Below, piece by piece: positions 30,563 to 40,418 of a stretch of 64,000 nucleotides of DNA; position 1 is the stretch's first letter; every line of letters starts with the position of its first letter. Source of the DNA: Takakia lepidozioides. Lineage: Eukaryota > Streptophyta > Takakiopsida > Takakiales > Takakiaceae. A model generated the notes under the pieces. It saw nothing but the letters and a program-made list of their open reading frames with translations, ran no database searches and had not been told where the DNA came from. The translations under genes were made by a program, and so were the position numbers. Where the stretch lies: NCBI GenBank assembly GCA_030704615.1, contig CM060731.1:19280001-19344000 (forward strand), in the 5' to 3' direction.

Positions 30563-31686
30563 TCAGTAAAAGACAAAGGGTTCCATGCACCTCTTTGCTC
30601 TTTCAGCTAGAGTGTTGAAAACTCCCTTCACATCCTTCATGCACCTACATTTGGCAAACATGTCAACCAGGGCAGTGTTCAGGATAACATCTCGTACAAT
30701 TCCAGCTTTGACGATGTCACCATGGACCTCTTTCCCCTTTTCCAGAGCTTCTTTCATTGTCAGCTACTAGCAGCAAGGCAAGGATCTATGCATAATTTGT
30801 TATAGGAAACACCCAACTCAACTTATCACACTATTCTACAACAAATGTATGCACCTGGTTGTCCACCTCAATACAACAGTGAGACCTGGCTCCTTTCTGA
30901 GACCTCTGTCCCTCATCATTATTCTCACCTTGGCAGTATCGTTCCGCCTGCCAGCCTTGATAGTAATACATAAATAGCAGCATCATGTGGATCCCATTTA
31001 GAAAGACATTTTGCTGCACTTTCTGCCACCTCCACATTGCCATGAATTCTGCAAGCACGAAGCAAGGTCTGCCACACTAAAGCAGCTGGTTCGATTGATA
31101 TTTTGTTCATGAAGTCCTCTGCCACCTCCACTCGACCTGCGCGGCCAAGAAGGTCCACAATGCAGCCAAAATGCTCCATTGTAGGAGCGAGGCCATGATT
31201 TTGACTCACGGAATCAAACCATGCTGGGCATATCCTGCGATCATCGCATTCCACGACATCACATTTCATTCAGCCATATTGTCAAATACTCCCTTTGCAT
31301 CCTTCATGCACCCACATTTCGCATACATGTCCACCAGGGCAGTGTCCAGAATGATATTTGGTACAATTCCAGCTTTGACGATGCAATCATGGACCTCTTT
31401 GCCCTTTTCCAGAGCTGCCAGGCTTGCACACGCACTGCAAACACACACAAACGTGATGTAGTCGGGCCTCACCCCTTCGCACATCATTTTCTCATAGGTC
31501 TCCAAAGCCTCCGTCCCGCGCTCGTCTTGTGCATACCCTGCGTTGGGCAGTGTTCAGAATGACATCTGGTACAATTCCAGATTTGACGATGTCACCATGG
31601 ACCTCTGCCCACTTTTCCAGGGCTACCAGGCTTGCACGCGCACTGCAAATGCAAACAAACGTGCCTTTAGTTGACCATCTACCCAT
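30563..31686 (-). pseudogene. PPR protein fragments, captured and rearranged
   Basis: Three overlapping blocks on the minus strand. 31686-31492 has CICSARASLVALEK and IVPDVILNTA. 31505-30831 has YEKMMCEGVRPDYITFVCVC, KAGIVPNIILDTALVDMYAK, a stop after DNMAE, FDSVSQNHGLAPTMEHFGCI, VDLLGRAGRVEVAEDFMNKI and IEVDNQVHTFVVE. 30757-30563 repeats the KAGIVRDVILNTALVDMFAK unit. Together they resemble the end of an E/DYW-class PPR gene, but with frameshifts, duplicated units and the same internal deletion as the element A copy. Not functional. Confidence 0.88.
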
Positions 31687-31689
31687 GTA

Positions 31690-31830
31690 GGTTTCTTGTA
31701 CCTATTGATCCACAGGGAATCATAGGTAATCTGGAGCTTGAAGTCCGGTCCCCTTGGATGAATCTGGACCCGCACTCTATCCCTGCTCCTTCAACTATCC
31801 ATGCCTCTACACAAATCATGTATACATCCT
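31690..31830. repeat. Segments shared with element A
   Basis: CATCTACCCATG, TTTCTTGTACCTATT and CACAGGGAATCATAGGTAAT (about 31676-31732) match 23227-23285. TGAATCTGGACCCGCACTCT and CCCTGCTCCTTC (about 31758-31795) match 24475-24510. On the minus strand the first reads [19 protein letters not shown], so it may be another captured coding fragment present in both elements in different order. Confidence 0.65.
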
Positions 31831-32499
31831 TGCCTTGCTGCTAGCAGCTGACAATGACAGCCTGCTCAACAAACTTTGGAATGGAGCTATGCCCTTCGTA
31901 AGTAGGTTAAACTTATTAGCTTATCAGGGGAGCTACATGGGCATAGGACTATAAGATAAAACCAAAACAAGGAGATGCTATGACAAAGACCACAAAAAGC
32001 ACGGGAACAGACATATTTGAATTGGGCCGATTAAGACAATGTAAATAATGTCACAATGCCTAGGTTGTCTTGATCAAGGGAGCAAGACTTGCCGTATCCT
32101 TATTCGCCCTCACAAGAGCAAGTTGCAAAGACCCCAAGCTCTCTTTGCAGATACAAATAACTTGAACCAAATGCTGTTATTGATAGGTGCAAGCATGAGC
32201 TGTTCATCCTGTGCATCTCAAGGCATAATTGCTATCTCGAAATTCTCAAGTTGTGGTGCTCAGGGAACTGACAGTGAGCAGTTGCCTGATGTTGTTCCAA
32301 GCTCACGAGATTATAGTCTCCATTTCGAACCAATCTTTTGGTAACCCAAAGCTTGAGTAGCCTATTTCAATCTAGGAGAGGAACAAGTAGTCATGCACAT
32401 TGGGTCTGGAAGCTGCAAAGACTTTTATGGAACTGCTATTGAATATTGTGGCTTCTCCTCATCTCTGTTACCTCCAACAGGCATTCACCTTTTTGCCTC

Positions 32500-33010
32500 G
32501 ATTGTCCCACCATTGACGGGGGTCAGAAAAGTATTCATTCCACAGTTTCTCCTTGTCTCTGTTACCTGTTTCTGGATACTTTCCTGTTGTAACACTAGCA
32601 GTATCATGTCAAAGTCACTCCAAACTATCAAAGGTTCACTCAACCAGCTAACTTGCAGAATTCAACATGAAAATTTAGGGCCGATTCTGATAAGAGGGAA
32701 AAACAGGATGAAATGTGTTGAAGAAGGTGCCTGCATTAGCAGTGCCACGTTCTATCAATTGTGCCACTGCCGCTGCTGTTTCCAATTGACTGCGGTCGGA
32801 AAAATGTTCACTCCAAAGTTTCTCCTCATCTCTGCTATCTGTTTTTGGATATTTTCCTGTTGCCACATCGGCAGTAAATTGTCAAAGTCACTCCAAACCA
32901 CCACAGATCCACCCAACAAGCTAACTTACAGAATTCAATATACATCTCAGGGCCGAGTCTGATGCAATGGCAAAACAGGCTGAAATAGGTCGAAGAAGAA
33001 GGTGCCCTCA
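32500..33010. repeat. Direct duplication, period about 273 bp, two diverged copies
   Basis: The landmark CAAAGTCACTCCAAAC occurs at 32610 and 32883. Units share CTTTCCTGTTG, CAGAATTCAA and GGGCCGA...TCTGAT. Each copy has open frames of 60-190 codons in different frames, none recognisable. Confidence 0.7.
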
Positions 33011-33084
33011 CCACATTGTCCATGACCTTGTGTCATCATCCATGCAGGATTTGGCCGACCATCACCCCAAAAAAACCTCTTGTG

Positions 33085-33240
33085 TGCTGCTTGTGTCTGT
33101 AGACAGGTAATGTCGGGTTGGTCTGTGAAAACCACCACGGTGCAGCTGAGCAGACAAAGATTGAAAAATGGCCTCTAAGACCAAGCTGAATCTCCCAAGA
33201 ACCTTGTAAACATCAGGAAGAATACCAAATCATGGTACTA
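33085..33240. repeat. Segment shared with 24330-24450 of element A
   Basis: TGTGCTGCTTGTGTCTGTAG, AGAACCTTGTAAACATCAGG and AATACCAAATCATGGTACTA occur in both elements but in swapped order, showing internal shuffling between relatives. Confidence 0.75.
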
Positions 33241-34203
33241 AGAGCCCACATTTGCAGGATGGACAAACTTCTTCACATCGTACATTCAGAAAAGCGACAC
33301 CTTGCGATTGTGGTTGTCCCACCATGTGCGAGAGCTCCTGCTGTGTACTCACAATCTGTGAACGTCTCCAACGTCTCCAACGTCTCCATCTGCGAATCGC
33401 GATCGGCCTGTGAAACCCCTCCTGCGGTTCAAGAAGATCAAGACACGGGCAGGTTGGGCAGTTTCGAAAAACTGGCGTGACGAGTTCTATTCGCGTTTAT
33501 CGGGCGGGCAGTTCGGGCAGACTCGACAGAATTTGACGACGAAACGTGACGACGATGACATGGCGACGAAAATGTGGCACTATGGCACCCTATTCCTACT
33601 CTATGCTAAAACTAGCTTCCGACCTTCGGTCGTCGCTAGAATTAAAAAATAAATAAAATAGAATCACAAGACAATGGTGCCAACACCAACTTATTTGAGG
33701 CCCATTAGATCATACTGCTGAGGGTGAAGATAACACCGTTGATTTATTTTTGTTTTATTAATTAAAAAATATTACTGTTATTATCTTAAGAGGTAGTAGT
33801 ACTACTACTAGGTCACAAATCGCAAACAAACAAACAAAGTCCTCACATTTTCTTATAGAAAGATTGGAGATGCTATCTACACTATTCCAAAAACCTTATG
33901 GAACATTTCAGTACATTTTCTTATTAGGCAGCTTCTTTCCTTATTTCTCCTCTTTAAAGTGAGTTTTGATAAATGAGACAGTTTTGGTGTATTTTTGAAG
34001 TTGGATCTATAGTGTTGTTCTCTCCATATTTCCAAAATCGCTGGCGGGGCCACCTGTGAATTCTACCTAGTGCACATGTGGCGAGAATAACGAGGTGACA
34101 GAGCTAGAAAAGTGGTATATTCCAGGAAGATTAGGCTTCTGAAATTCATTTATTTGCAAAAATCTCGAATTTAACCCCCCATAATTCCTTTGTACAATAA
34201 TAT

Positions 34204-34360
34204 ATGACACCTCCCGAAGGAAGCGTAAATTATGGTATCTCTTCACCCCGAAGGGTTACTGCCTTCCGCTAGGAAGGTGAACACCTTTGTGACACCAATC
34301 GGTAGATTGAACCCACAACCACTTTGGAGGTGGTATGTGCCCATTACCACTTCGTTGTCA
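34204..34360 (-). mobile_element. tRNA-derived SINE (family S2), minus strand
   Basis: On the minus strand: TGACAAC, TGGTAATGGGCACATACCAC, a B box GTGGGTTCAATC, then CCGATTGGTGTCA, GGAAGGCAGTAACCCTTCG and CCATAATTTACGCTTCCTTC. A second copy lies at 37022-37191 on the plus strand. Confidence 0.8.
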
Positions 34361-34524
34361 TTCCTTTGTACAAGTTGCTGACCGAGTTTCCAGGTCGAAA
34401 TCTGGCGATTTTTTGCCAGAAAAAAAAAACACATTCTATACTACGTCACGGCGCTCATACATATTGGGACACGGCTTTAGATAGGTATTGTTTTTTTCTT
34501 TTTCTTTTTTTAAAAAAGAAAATA

Positions 34525-34860
34525 AGGGAAACACCTGGGAGCGACAGCTCACAAATCAGGCTGAGAGGAGAAAATAATCTCTTTCTCAGTAACCGCGCCA
34601 TGGAGGCGTAGAAATAGGCCCCTTAATAGTGAGAGGAGAAAATAATCTCTTTCTCAGTAACCGCGCCATGGAGGCGTAGACATAGGCCCCTTTGAGAGGA
34701 GAAAATAATCTCTTTCACAGTAACCGCCCCATGGAGGCTTAGAAATGGGACACCGCCCATGGACGGGGGAGAAGAGTATATACCCGTCAAGTAGCAGGAT
34801 TTGACCCCAAAAGCATTTGGGTGGCACTTAGTGCACTAACCAACTGAGCTACCGACTGTT
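34525..34860 (-). mobile_element. S1 SINE, copy 2, with an internal triplication
   Basis: It has the same head (AGTAGCTCAGTTGGTTAGTG near 34855) and the same end (ACACCTGGGAGCGACAGCTC at 34530) as copy 1. A unit of about 67 bp containing AGAGGAGAAAATAATCTCTT and ACCGCGCCATGGAGGCGTAG is present three times (from about 34562, 34630 and 34694), making this copy about 130 bp longer. Confidence 0.85.
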
Positions 34861-35095
34861 GGTTACTTTTGTAATAGTGAAAGACAATGTTTTGTGTCAA
34901 CCTTCTTCAGACTTTTACAAGCGATTGGGACTAAAGACAACTGACCAGTACGGTTGCTGGATGAGAAACAGAATTATTAAAAAATGCTAATAAAAGGCAT
35001 AAACCCATTTCCTTGGAATGTAAGAGTATGGCAACTGGGAAACAAATTCTCTTAGTATTTTTTAGTTTTTTCAGTTTTGTTATTAAAATTCAAAG

Positions 35096-35307
35096 AAAAC
35101 CTGGGAGCAACTGGTCACAAATCAGGCCCTCAAGGGGGAAAAATTAACCCCCTTTCAGATAAGCCATTGGGCACCCAGGAGGGAAACATCACCCCCAGAC
35201 CAACCGGTCACGAAACAAATCATACCCACAGGACACAGTGGCAGGATTTGAGCCCTGAACCACCAGGGTGGCACACAGTGCACTTATCCAACTAAGCTAC
35301 CAGCCTC
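35096..35307 (-). mobile_element. S1 SINE, copy 3 (diverged subfamily)
   Basis: The end ACCTGGGAGCAACTGGTCAC and the head (minus) GGTAGCTTAGTTGGATAAGT follow the S1 plan, with B box GGCTCAAATCCTGCCAC. The body differs considerably (GGGGGAAAAATTAACCCCC), so it is an older or separate subfamily. Confidence 0.75.
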
Positions 35308-35712
35308 ACCCCACAACTTGAGTGCAATTATTTTATCCAAACCGGCAGGGGGATGACCCAGAGGTATTAATTTAGCAGTCACACCAACCAACAAATATTC
35401 CTGTAAATGTTATTAATTTAATCCCCCATTTTAGTAGGCTACAATTCAGCCATTCTTTTAGTGGCGAATAATCGCCTAATTTCGACCTCAAAAAATAAAA
35501 TGGAATATTCTTTTGCAAATTTCTTTTATCATGGATGAAATCACCAAACTTCTCCAAACAAAAAGTAAATCATGGATGAGTTTGCCAAATGTGGATGATA
35601 TCAATGGATGAAAATACAAAAGAAGATGATTGTATCCAAATTTCACTGGCTGAACAGAAGGAAGATAATAGGAATAATGTAAGAACTTAATGCACACGTG
35701 CAACCTCTGACA

Positions 35713-36240
35713 GGATGGTACGCCGGTTTCCGGCATGTCAAATCTTCCCCACTCTCTCTTGAGAGTGACATGGAGCTGAAGGAGTGTCAACTCCAGTCGG
35801 GGTTACACGACGAGGTGTGTAACTCCACTTGGGGTTACATTGAGTTACACTACAAGGTCTGTAACTCCACTTGGGGTTACATTGGGTTACACCACGAAGC
35901 TGTAATTCCACTCGGTGTAACTCACACTTGGTCTCGAAATTTGACTAAGTATAAAATGGACTAACCCGAGTTACATGAGAAACCGGGGTTACAGAGGGTA
36001 ACACCAATTGAAGGGTTACATCGGTGTTACACTACAAGAGCCTTCCATCAAGAATCGAACCCTGAAATCACACTGCCTGCATCACACTGCTATCACCTAA
36101 CCGTCATGCCATCAACCACAACTTGCAACCCCCTTGGATTCTTAAGTATTTAATAGTAAAACCGAGGTAAGAGGGGGTGGGGATGATTTGACAGGGGCCC
36201 CGCCGGAGTAGCCCAGGCTGCCGGAATCCGGCGAAAGTAC
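35713..36240. mobile_element. Probable TIR element with GTTACA/TGTAAC palindrome array and tRNA-like head
   Basis: Imperfect inverted ends: GGTACGCCGGTTTCCGGC and TGTCAAATCTTCCCCAC on the left; the complements of GCCGGAATCCGGCGAAAGTA and GTGGGGATGATTTGACAGG on the right. No clear target duplication. The left interior repeats GTAACTCCACTTGGGGTTAC about three times with a 42-45 bp period (35817-35925). On the minus strand 36118-36045 has a tRNA-like GGCATGACGGTTAGGTGATA and a perfect B box GGGTTCGATTC. The layout parallels the MITE at 8152. Confidence 0.6.
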
Positions 36241-37021
36241 CGTCAGATCACACACGTCCATTAACTTCCTACATTATTCCTATTGTCTTCCCTTTCGGTT
36301 AATGTGGTTATTTTTTCTTTGCTTTTTCAGTTTGATGAAAAGGGTAGAGTCTACAGTCCCCATTTATGGGTAAAACAAAATAAAAATAAAAATAATTCAT
36401 TACATATCAGTCTGAAAACCCAACCAGTTCGATGGCCCACACTATCCGCCGGACCGGCCTGACTGCTGTCAACTAAGATCTGATGTCAACACCCACCATC
36501 GCAAAGATAGTAGACAATATGCCGTCTAATTCCCTAAACAATTCAGGCATCAACCAAGTCCATGTGGTCACATATGGTCACAGCCTGACAAAAATCCTCA
36601 AAGAACGGATGTTTGAATTTGGAACATGCACTCCGCAATATAACCGGAGCGGTCAAAGTCTTTGTCAAGTTAATAGTCGTATGTGCAAAACACATCATTC
36701 CGTTGCACAAAGTCGATGAGGATTAGAGGGATGATGAAAGCCTTGGCATGTGGATTGGTTTGGCGTGTCTTGCCTGGCCTAGTCAAGGCCAAGGCCGGTT
36801 CAATTGAAGGGGTGCGTTTGAATGTCTCCAAGTGTCGGTCGGGAGACTTCTTTGCTATTTTGTTGGAGCAACCGTCTGGTACTGAGATTTGGTTTTCATG
36901 TTACCACAGGCCCAGCACAGCTTTATCATACAAACCTGCAATACTCTACAGTAAAACACTGCTTTAGCGGGGGTCAAGAGAATGAAGAAACGAAAGTAGA
37001 CATCCATATTTTGCTCGTCTG

Positions 37022-37191
37022 ATGACAACCAACACTGGTAATGGGCACATACCACCGCGGAAGTGGTCATGGGTTCAATCCATCGATTGGTGTCAAAAAG
37101 GTGTCCCCCTTCGTACCGGAAGGCAGCAACCCTTCGCGGTGAACACCATAATTTGCGCTTCCTTGGGGAGGCGTCAAATAATAAATGTTAA
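37022..37191 (+). mobile_element. tRNA-derived SINE (family S2), plus strand
   Basis: TGACAACCAACACTGGTAAT, GGGCACATACCACCGCGG, a B box GGGTTCAATCC, ATTGGTGTCA, GGAAGGCAGCAACCCTTCGC and CATAATTTGCGCTTCCTTGG match 34204-34360 on the other strand. Confidence 0.8.
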
Positions 37192-37360
37192 TGCTCATCT
37201 GATTTATGGGTTCTGTGGGTTTTGAAGTTCATTTTTTGCAAAGAAAATGAACAAAACCAAACATCCAAAATGGACGATTTTGCTTTGTGGATTATCTGTG
37301 AAAGTACAATTAAAACTGAGATGGGTTTTACCAAACTTTGTAATTCTGATTTGTGGGATA

Positions 37361-37930
37361 CCGTCCCTGGACAACCGTTTAGGCATTTTTGCGCCTAATA
37401 ATAAATTCAATCAATCAGCAGATTAGGCACGTTTTGAAAACCATTTCTCACATTAGGCATCTTCATGCTATAATTTTTAGAATTAGGCACATGAGAAGAG
37501 AAAGCATTTATTTTCTTAAGAATAAAATTACAAAATAGACACCCAATGCCCATGGCCCTTTCCAGGCTCCAGCTACCTTTCATGGAGAGATCACGGCCAT
37601 TAGCGAGGAGGATGAATATGATGACATTGTCGAGTCCATGCAAGGGCCTTTCAAAGTTACACAGAGCTCTCGCAAATAGGTTGCGAAGTTATTTCCGCAC
37701 GCATATATTTGTATCGAATTTTTGTTCAATGAAATTTTGATCTTATTACAAACAACATGAGAAGAGGCTTGCAAGTTTTTTGCTGGAATTTTTGGGCATT
37801 AGGCACTTTTGTCCCATAGTTTCCGAACAATTAGGCCAAAATCTGAAAAATTCACAGAATTGGTTAGGCACTTTCATTTTGATTTTTTTTTAATTAATTA
37901 TCGCCTAAATGGTTGTGAGTCCAGGGACAA
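37361..37930. mobile_element. MITE with TA target duplication, 570 bp
   Basis: TA stands at 37359-37360 and 37931-37932. The inverted ends are CCGTCCCTGGAC-AACCGTTTAGGC and, complemented on the right, TTGTCCCTGGACTCACAACC-ATTTAGGC. TA duplication suits Tc1/mariner (Stowaway-like) or a loosely read PIF/Harbinger. The interior repeats TTAGGCA in several places. No transposase. Confidence 0.65.
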
Positions 37931-37932
37931 TA

Positions 37933-39083
37933 TGTTTGAAATTGCCAAAACTGAGTTGTTTAGTCTAAGATCAACTCGATGTGGCTTTTTGTCTCTCCCT
38001 CAAACTGTTGTAACTCCGCTTCATTAGAAGTGATAACTCTATATTTTAGGCCAAACTCCTCCGATATTCTGAGGTAGTAGATAAGCCCAGGTAAAGGGCT
38101 CTCAGGTACTGTTCTTAGTCATCCGGCCTCATGGCAGCCTTGTGGCACTCTAAGGGTTTTAATTTTTTTCCCTTCAATAATCCCAAATAAAGCTTCCAGG
38201 GCCAGACCCCTGTTCTCAAAAAAAAAAAAAACTGAGTTGGGCTTTTCGATTTCCTTGCAAGTAAATGAATGAAACTTAGTAAACATTGCTTTGTGGATCA
38301 GGTGAACTGAGTCAGTGGGTTTTGCGTCGTCCAAGATTGTGGGTTATGTTCAAAGGACAAATGGCAGCGGGGCGTGGCCAGTTCCCCGCACCTGCAAATA
38401 GGATGTTTGTAGAAAATAGTGGGAGTGAAGACAAAGGGCACAAGTAGGTAGCCAGCAACACAAGCGTTCAAAATGGTGGCGTTTTGCGTGTCGTTTGCGG
38501 GCTACAAGTCTGCAGTAAAGACATCGCTAGCCGTTAAGGCCGAGGAGGAATGCCACTTGTTAAATCGGCCAACCGCCCTAGATATTGTGTCGGTTTGTTT
38601 ATCGCTCTTCAAATCGTCTCCTGAAGTAGATCATTGCCTGATCTAGATCTATAAGTGTGAGATCTCGGTTTGAGCTCTGCGAATTCATCTTTCGAATTCG
38701 TGAACATTTGATTAAACTTGGAAACTATTGAGAGGTGGTCAGCATCTCACTAGGTCCGTCATCGTTCTTGTAATCCCAGGAAGCTGTGTTCAGAGAGGTG
38801 CAGCCAGGTGGTTATGTTCCGAGTTCATTCAGTACATGCGAATGATAACCACATTTGCCTATCAGTTCCTCTTTGTTAGCCTATCAGAATATTCAATGCA
38901 ATCTGTCTCTAGATCTATGTTATCACCTCTCAATCCATTCAAAAATTCCACTGGACTAACTTAGTACCTGGCATTTCTTGTTGAGCGATTGACAAATCCG
39001 TGTTCAAACTGAGCATCTTCCAGAACTTGGAGAATCAAAGAGTCGTGCATCACCATCTAATTTCTAAGCAACCTGTAGATCGC
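37933..39083. other. Upstream flank of the AP2 gene
   Basis: No gene seen. A poly-A run lies at 38219-38231. The last few hundred bases should include the promoter and 5' UTR of the AP2 gene; the reading frame is open from about 39000 but the first ATG is at 39084. Confidence 0.5.
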
Positions 39084-40418
39084 ATGTCATTGATTTCATT
39101 TCAATCTCCTTCAGTTCAGATGGAGAAAATTGTTGATTATGCTCGATTGAAAAGAATGACAGAAGCTGGAGATGATCAAAAGAGGGTGGCGATTGAGGGG
39201 GGGGATCAACAAAGGCCAGTGAAGAGAGTTAGGCGGGAAAAAGGATCTTCTGCCAAAGAGAGAACCAGCAAAATCCCTCCTTGTGTACCGGGCAAGCGAA
39301 GCTCCATCTATCGGGGAGTCACCCGACATAGATGGACAGGACGGTACGAAGCTCACCTTTGGGACAAAAGCACTTGGAACCAGACTCAAAACAAAAAGGG
39401 CAAGCAAGTGTACCTGGGTGCCTATGATGAAGAAGAAGCTGCAGCGCGAGCTTACGACCTGGCTGCTCTGAAGTATTGGGGCGCTGGAACTCTCATAAAC
39501 TTTCCTGTGATTGAGTACGCCAAGGATATTGAGGAGATGCAAAATGTTTCAAGAGAGGAATATCTTGCGTCCCTGAGAAGAAAAAGCAGTGGTTTTTCAA
39601 GAGGAGTGTCCAAGTACCGTGGAGTTGCAAGACATCATCATAATGGGCGGTGGGAGGCTCGCATAGGTCGTGTGTTCGGTAACAAATACCTCTACTTGGG
39701 GACTTACAGCACACAGGAGGAGGCTGCGGCCGCATACGATATGGCAGCCATCGAGTACCGGGGTCTCAATGCCGTCACAAATTTTGATCTGAGCCGGTAC
39801 ATTCGGTGGTTGCGCCCAGGCCAAGCTGATGCCACAGCAGATGCTGAGAATGGCAGTCGTAACGTGAAGGCCAGTGACGACCTCCCATCTCCAGTCGCTG
39901 ACGAGCCTCCAGTAAAGAATCAGCAAACGCAAGTCTGGCCTGGACAACCAGCCAGTGAGCCTTACGAGCTTCCTTCCCTGTCACTGCAGCTGCACCCAAG
40001 TGCGCCCGTACAGAAGCCCGGGGGAGCTTCTGCCCCAACAGCTCTCAGTCTCTTACTGCAGTCATCCATGTTCAAGTCAATGCTTGAGCGAGCCTCTAGT
40101 GGTGTTACGACCACAGCTACGGAGCCAAAGCATGACGCCGAAGCTGAACTCGGTCACATTCTGCGCCGCCACCAACCGGCTTCAATGACAGAAGATCCCC
40201 AAGAGAGCCTGTATGGATCAGAGAGCAGCCTGCATTGTCCTCAAATGTTCCACCAAGGTCTCCAAAATGGATTATTTTACAACTATGGCGGCCCTGCCGC
40301 CATGCCCATGGGCCAAGATGCTGCCACAAGCACCGTCGCCGATTCGCAGCCTGGACCAGCCTTTTCATGGAACCCCTTTGGACTACCCATAGGGGTAGAG
40401 CAATTGGCAACTTGCTAG
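39084..40418 (+). CDS. WRINKLED1-like double-AP2 transcription factor, intronless
   Basis: One uninterrupted frame, 444 residues from the first ATG (39084); a second ATG at 39120 would give 432. A basic segment ([18 protein letters not shown]) precedes AP2 domain 1 (about residues 75-140: [50 protein letters not shown]). A conserved linker ([20 protein letters not shown]) leads to AP2 domain 2 (about 178-234: [40 protein letters not shown]). The C-terminal half is acidic and Q/S/P-rich, as expected for activation. In angiosperms WRI1 activates glycolytic and fatty-acid synthesis genes; that role here is inferred. WRI1-type genes normally have several introns, including one flanking a 9-nt exon for VYL; here VYL is continuous with its neighbours, suggesting a retrocopy or intron loss. 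The frame and domains look fully intact. Confidence 0.93.
   Translation: MSLISFQSPSVQMEKIVDYARLKRMTEAGDDQKRVAIEGGDQQRPVKRVRREKGSSAKERTSKIPPCVPGKRSSIYRGVTRHRWTGRYEAHLWDKSTWNQTQNKKGKQVYLGAYDEEEAAARAYDLAALKYWGAGTLINFPVIEYAKDIEEMQNVSREEYLASLRRKSSGFSRGVSKYRGVARHHHNGRWEARIGRVFGNKYLYLGTYSTQEEAAAAYDMAAIEYRGLNAVTNFDLSRYIRWLRPGQADATADAENGSRNVKASDDLPSPVADEPPVKNQQTQVWPGQPASEPYELPSLSLQLHPSAPVQKPGGASAPTALSLLLQSSMFKSMLERASSGVTTTATEPKHDAEAELGHILRRHQPASMTEDPQESLYGSESSLHCPQMFHQGLQNGLFYNYGGPAAMPMGQDAATSTVADSQPGPAFSWNPFGLPIGVEQLATC

Larger units (their letters stand above)
24839..33640 (-). mobile_element. Helitron/Helentron-like element B (8.8 kb), same family as A
   Basis: Minus strand: 5' end TCTAGCGACGACCGAAGG at 33640, 3' end GAGCAACGCGAAGCCCTAG at 24839, flanked by T. 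The last roughly 430 bp (24839-25270) repeat the 3' region of A, and the first roughly 235 bp (33405-33640) repeat its 5' region. Only 13 bp (24826-24838) separate it from A. No helicase or Rep is visible. Contents are a threefold 370-bp array, PPR fragments, a nested CACTA-like element and a 273-bp duplication. Boundaries are by eye. Confidence 0.65.

Noticed and set aside
29067-30590. Several 100-130 codon frames rich in Arg, Pro and Phe
   Set aside because: They are translations of the GACGCC/GGCGTC repeats and of poly-A/GAAAAA stretches in the CACTA-like element.
36483-36967. Overlapping frames of 78 and 94 codons
   Set aside because: No homology, no splice context, and they lie between SINE and MITE insertions.
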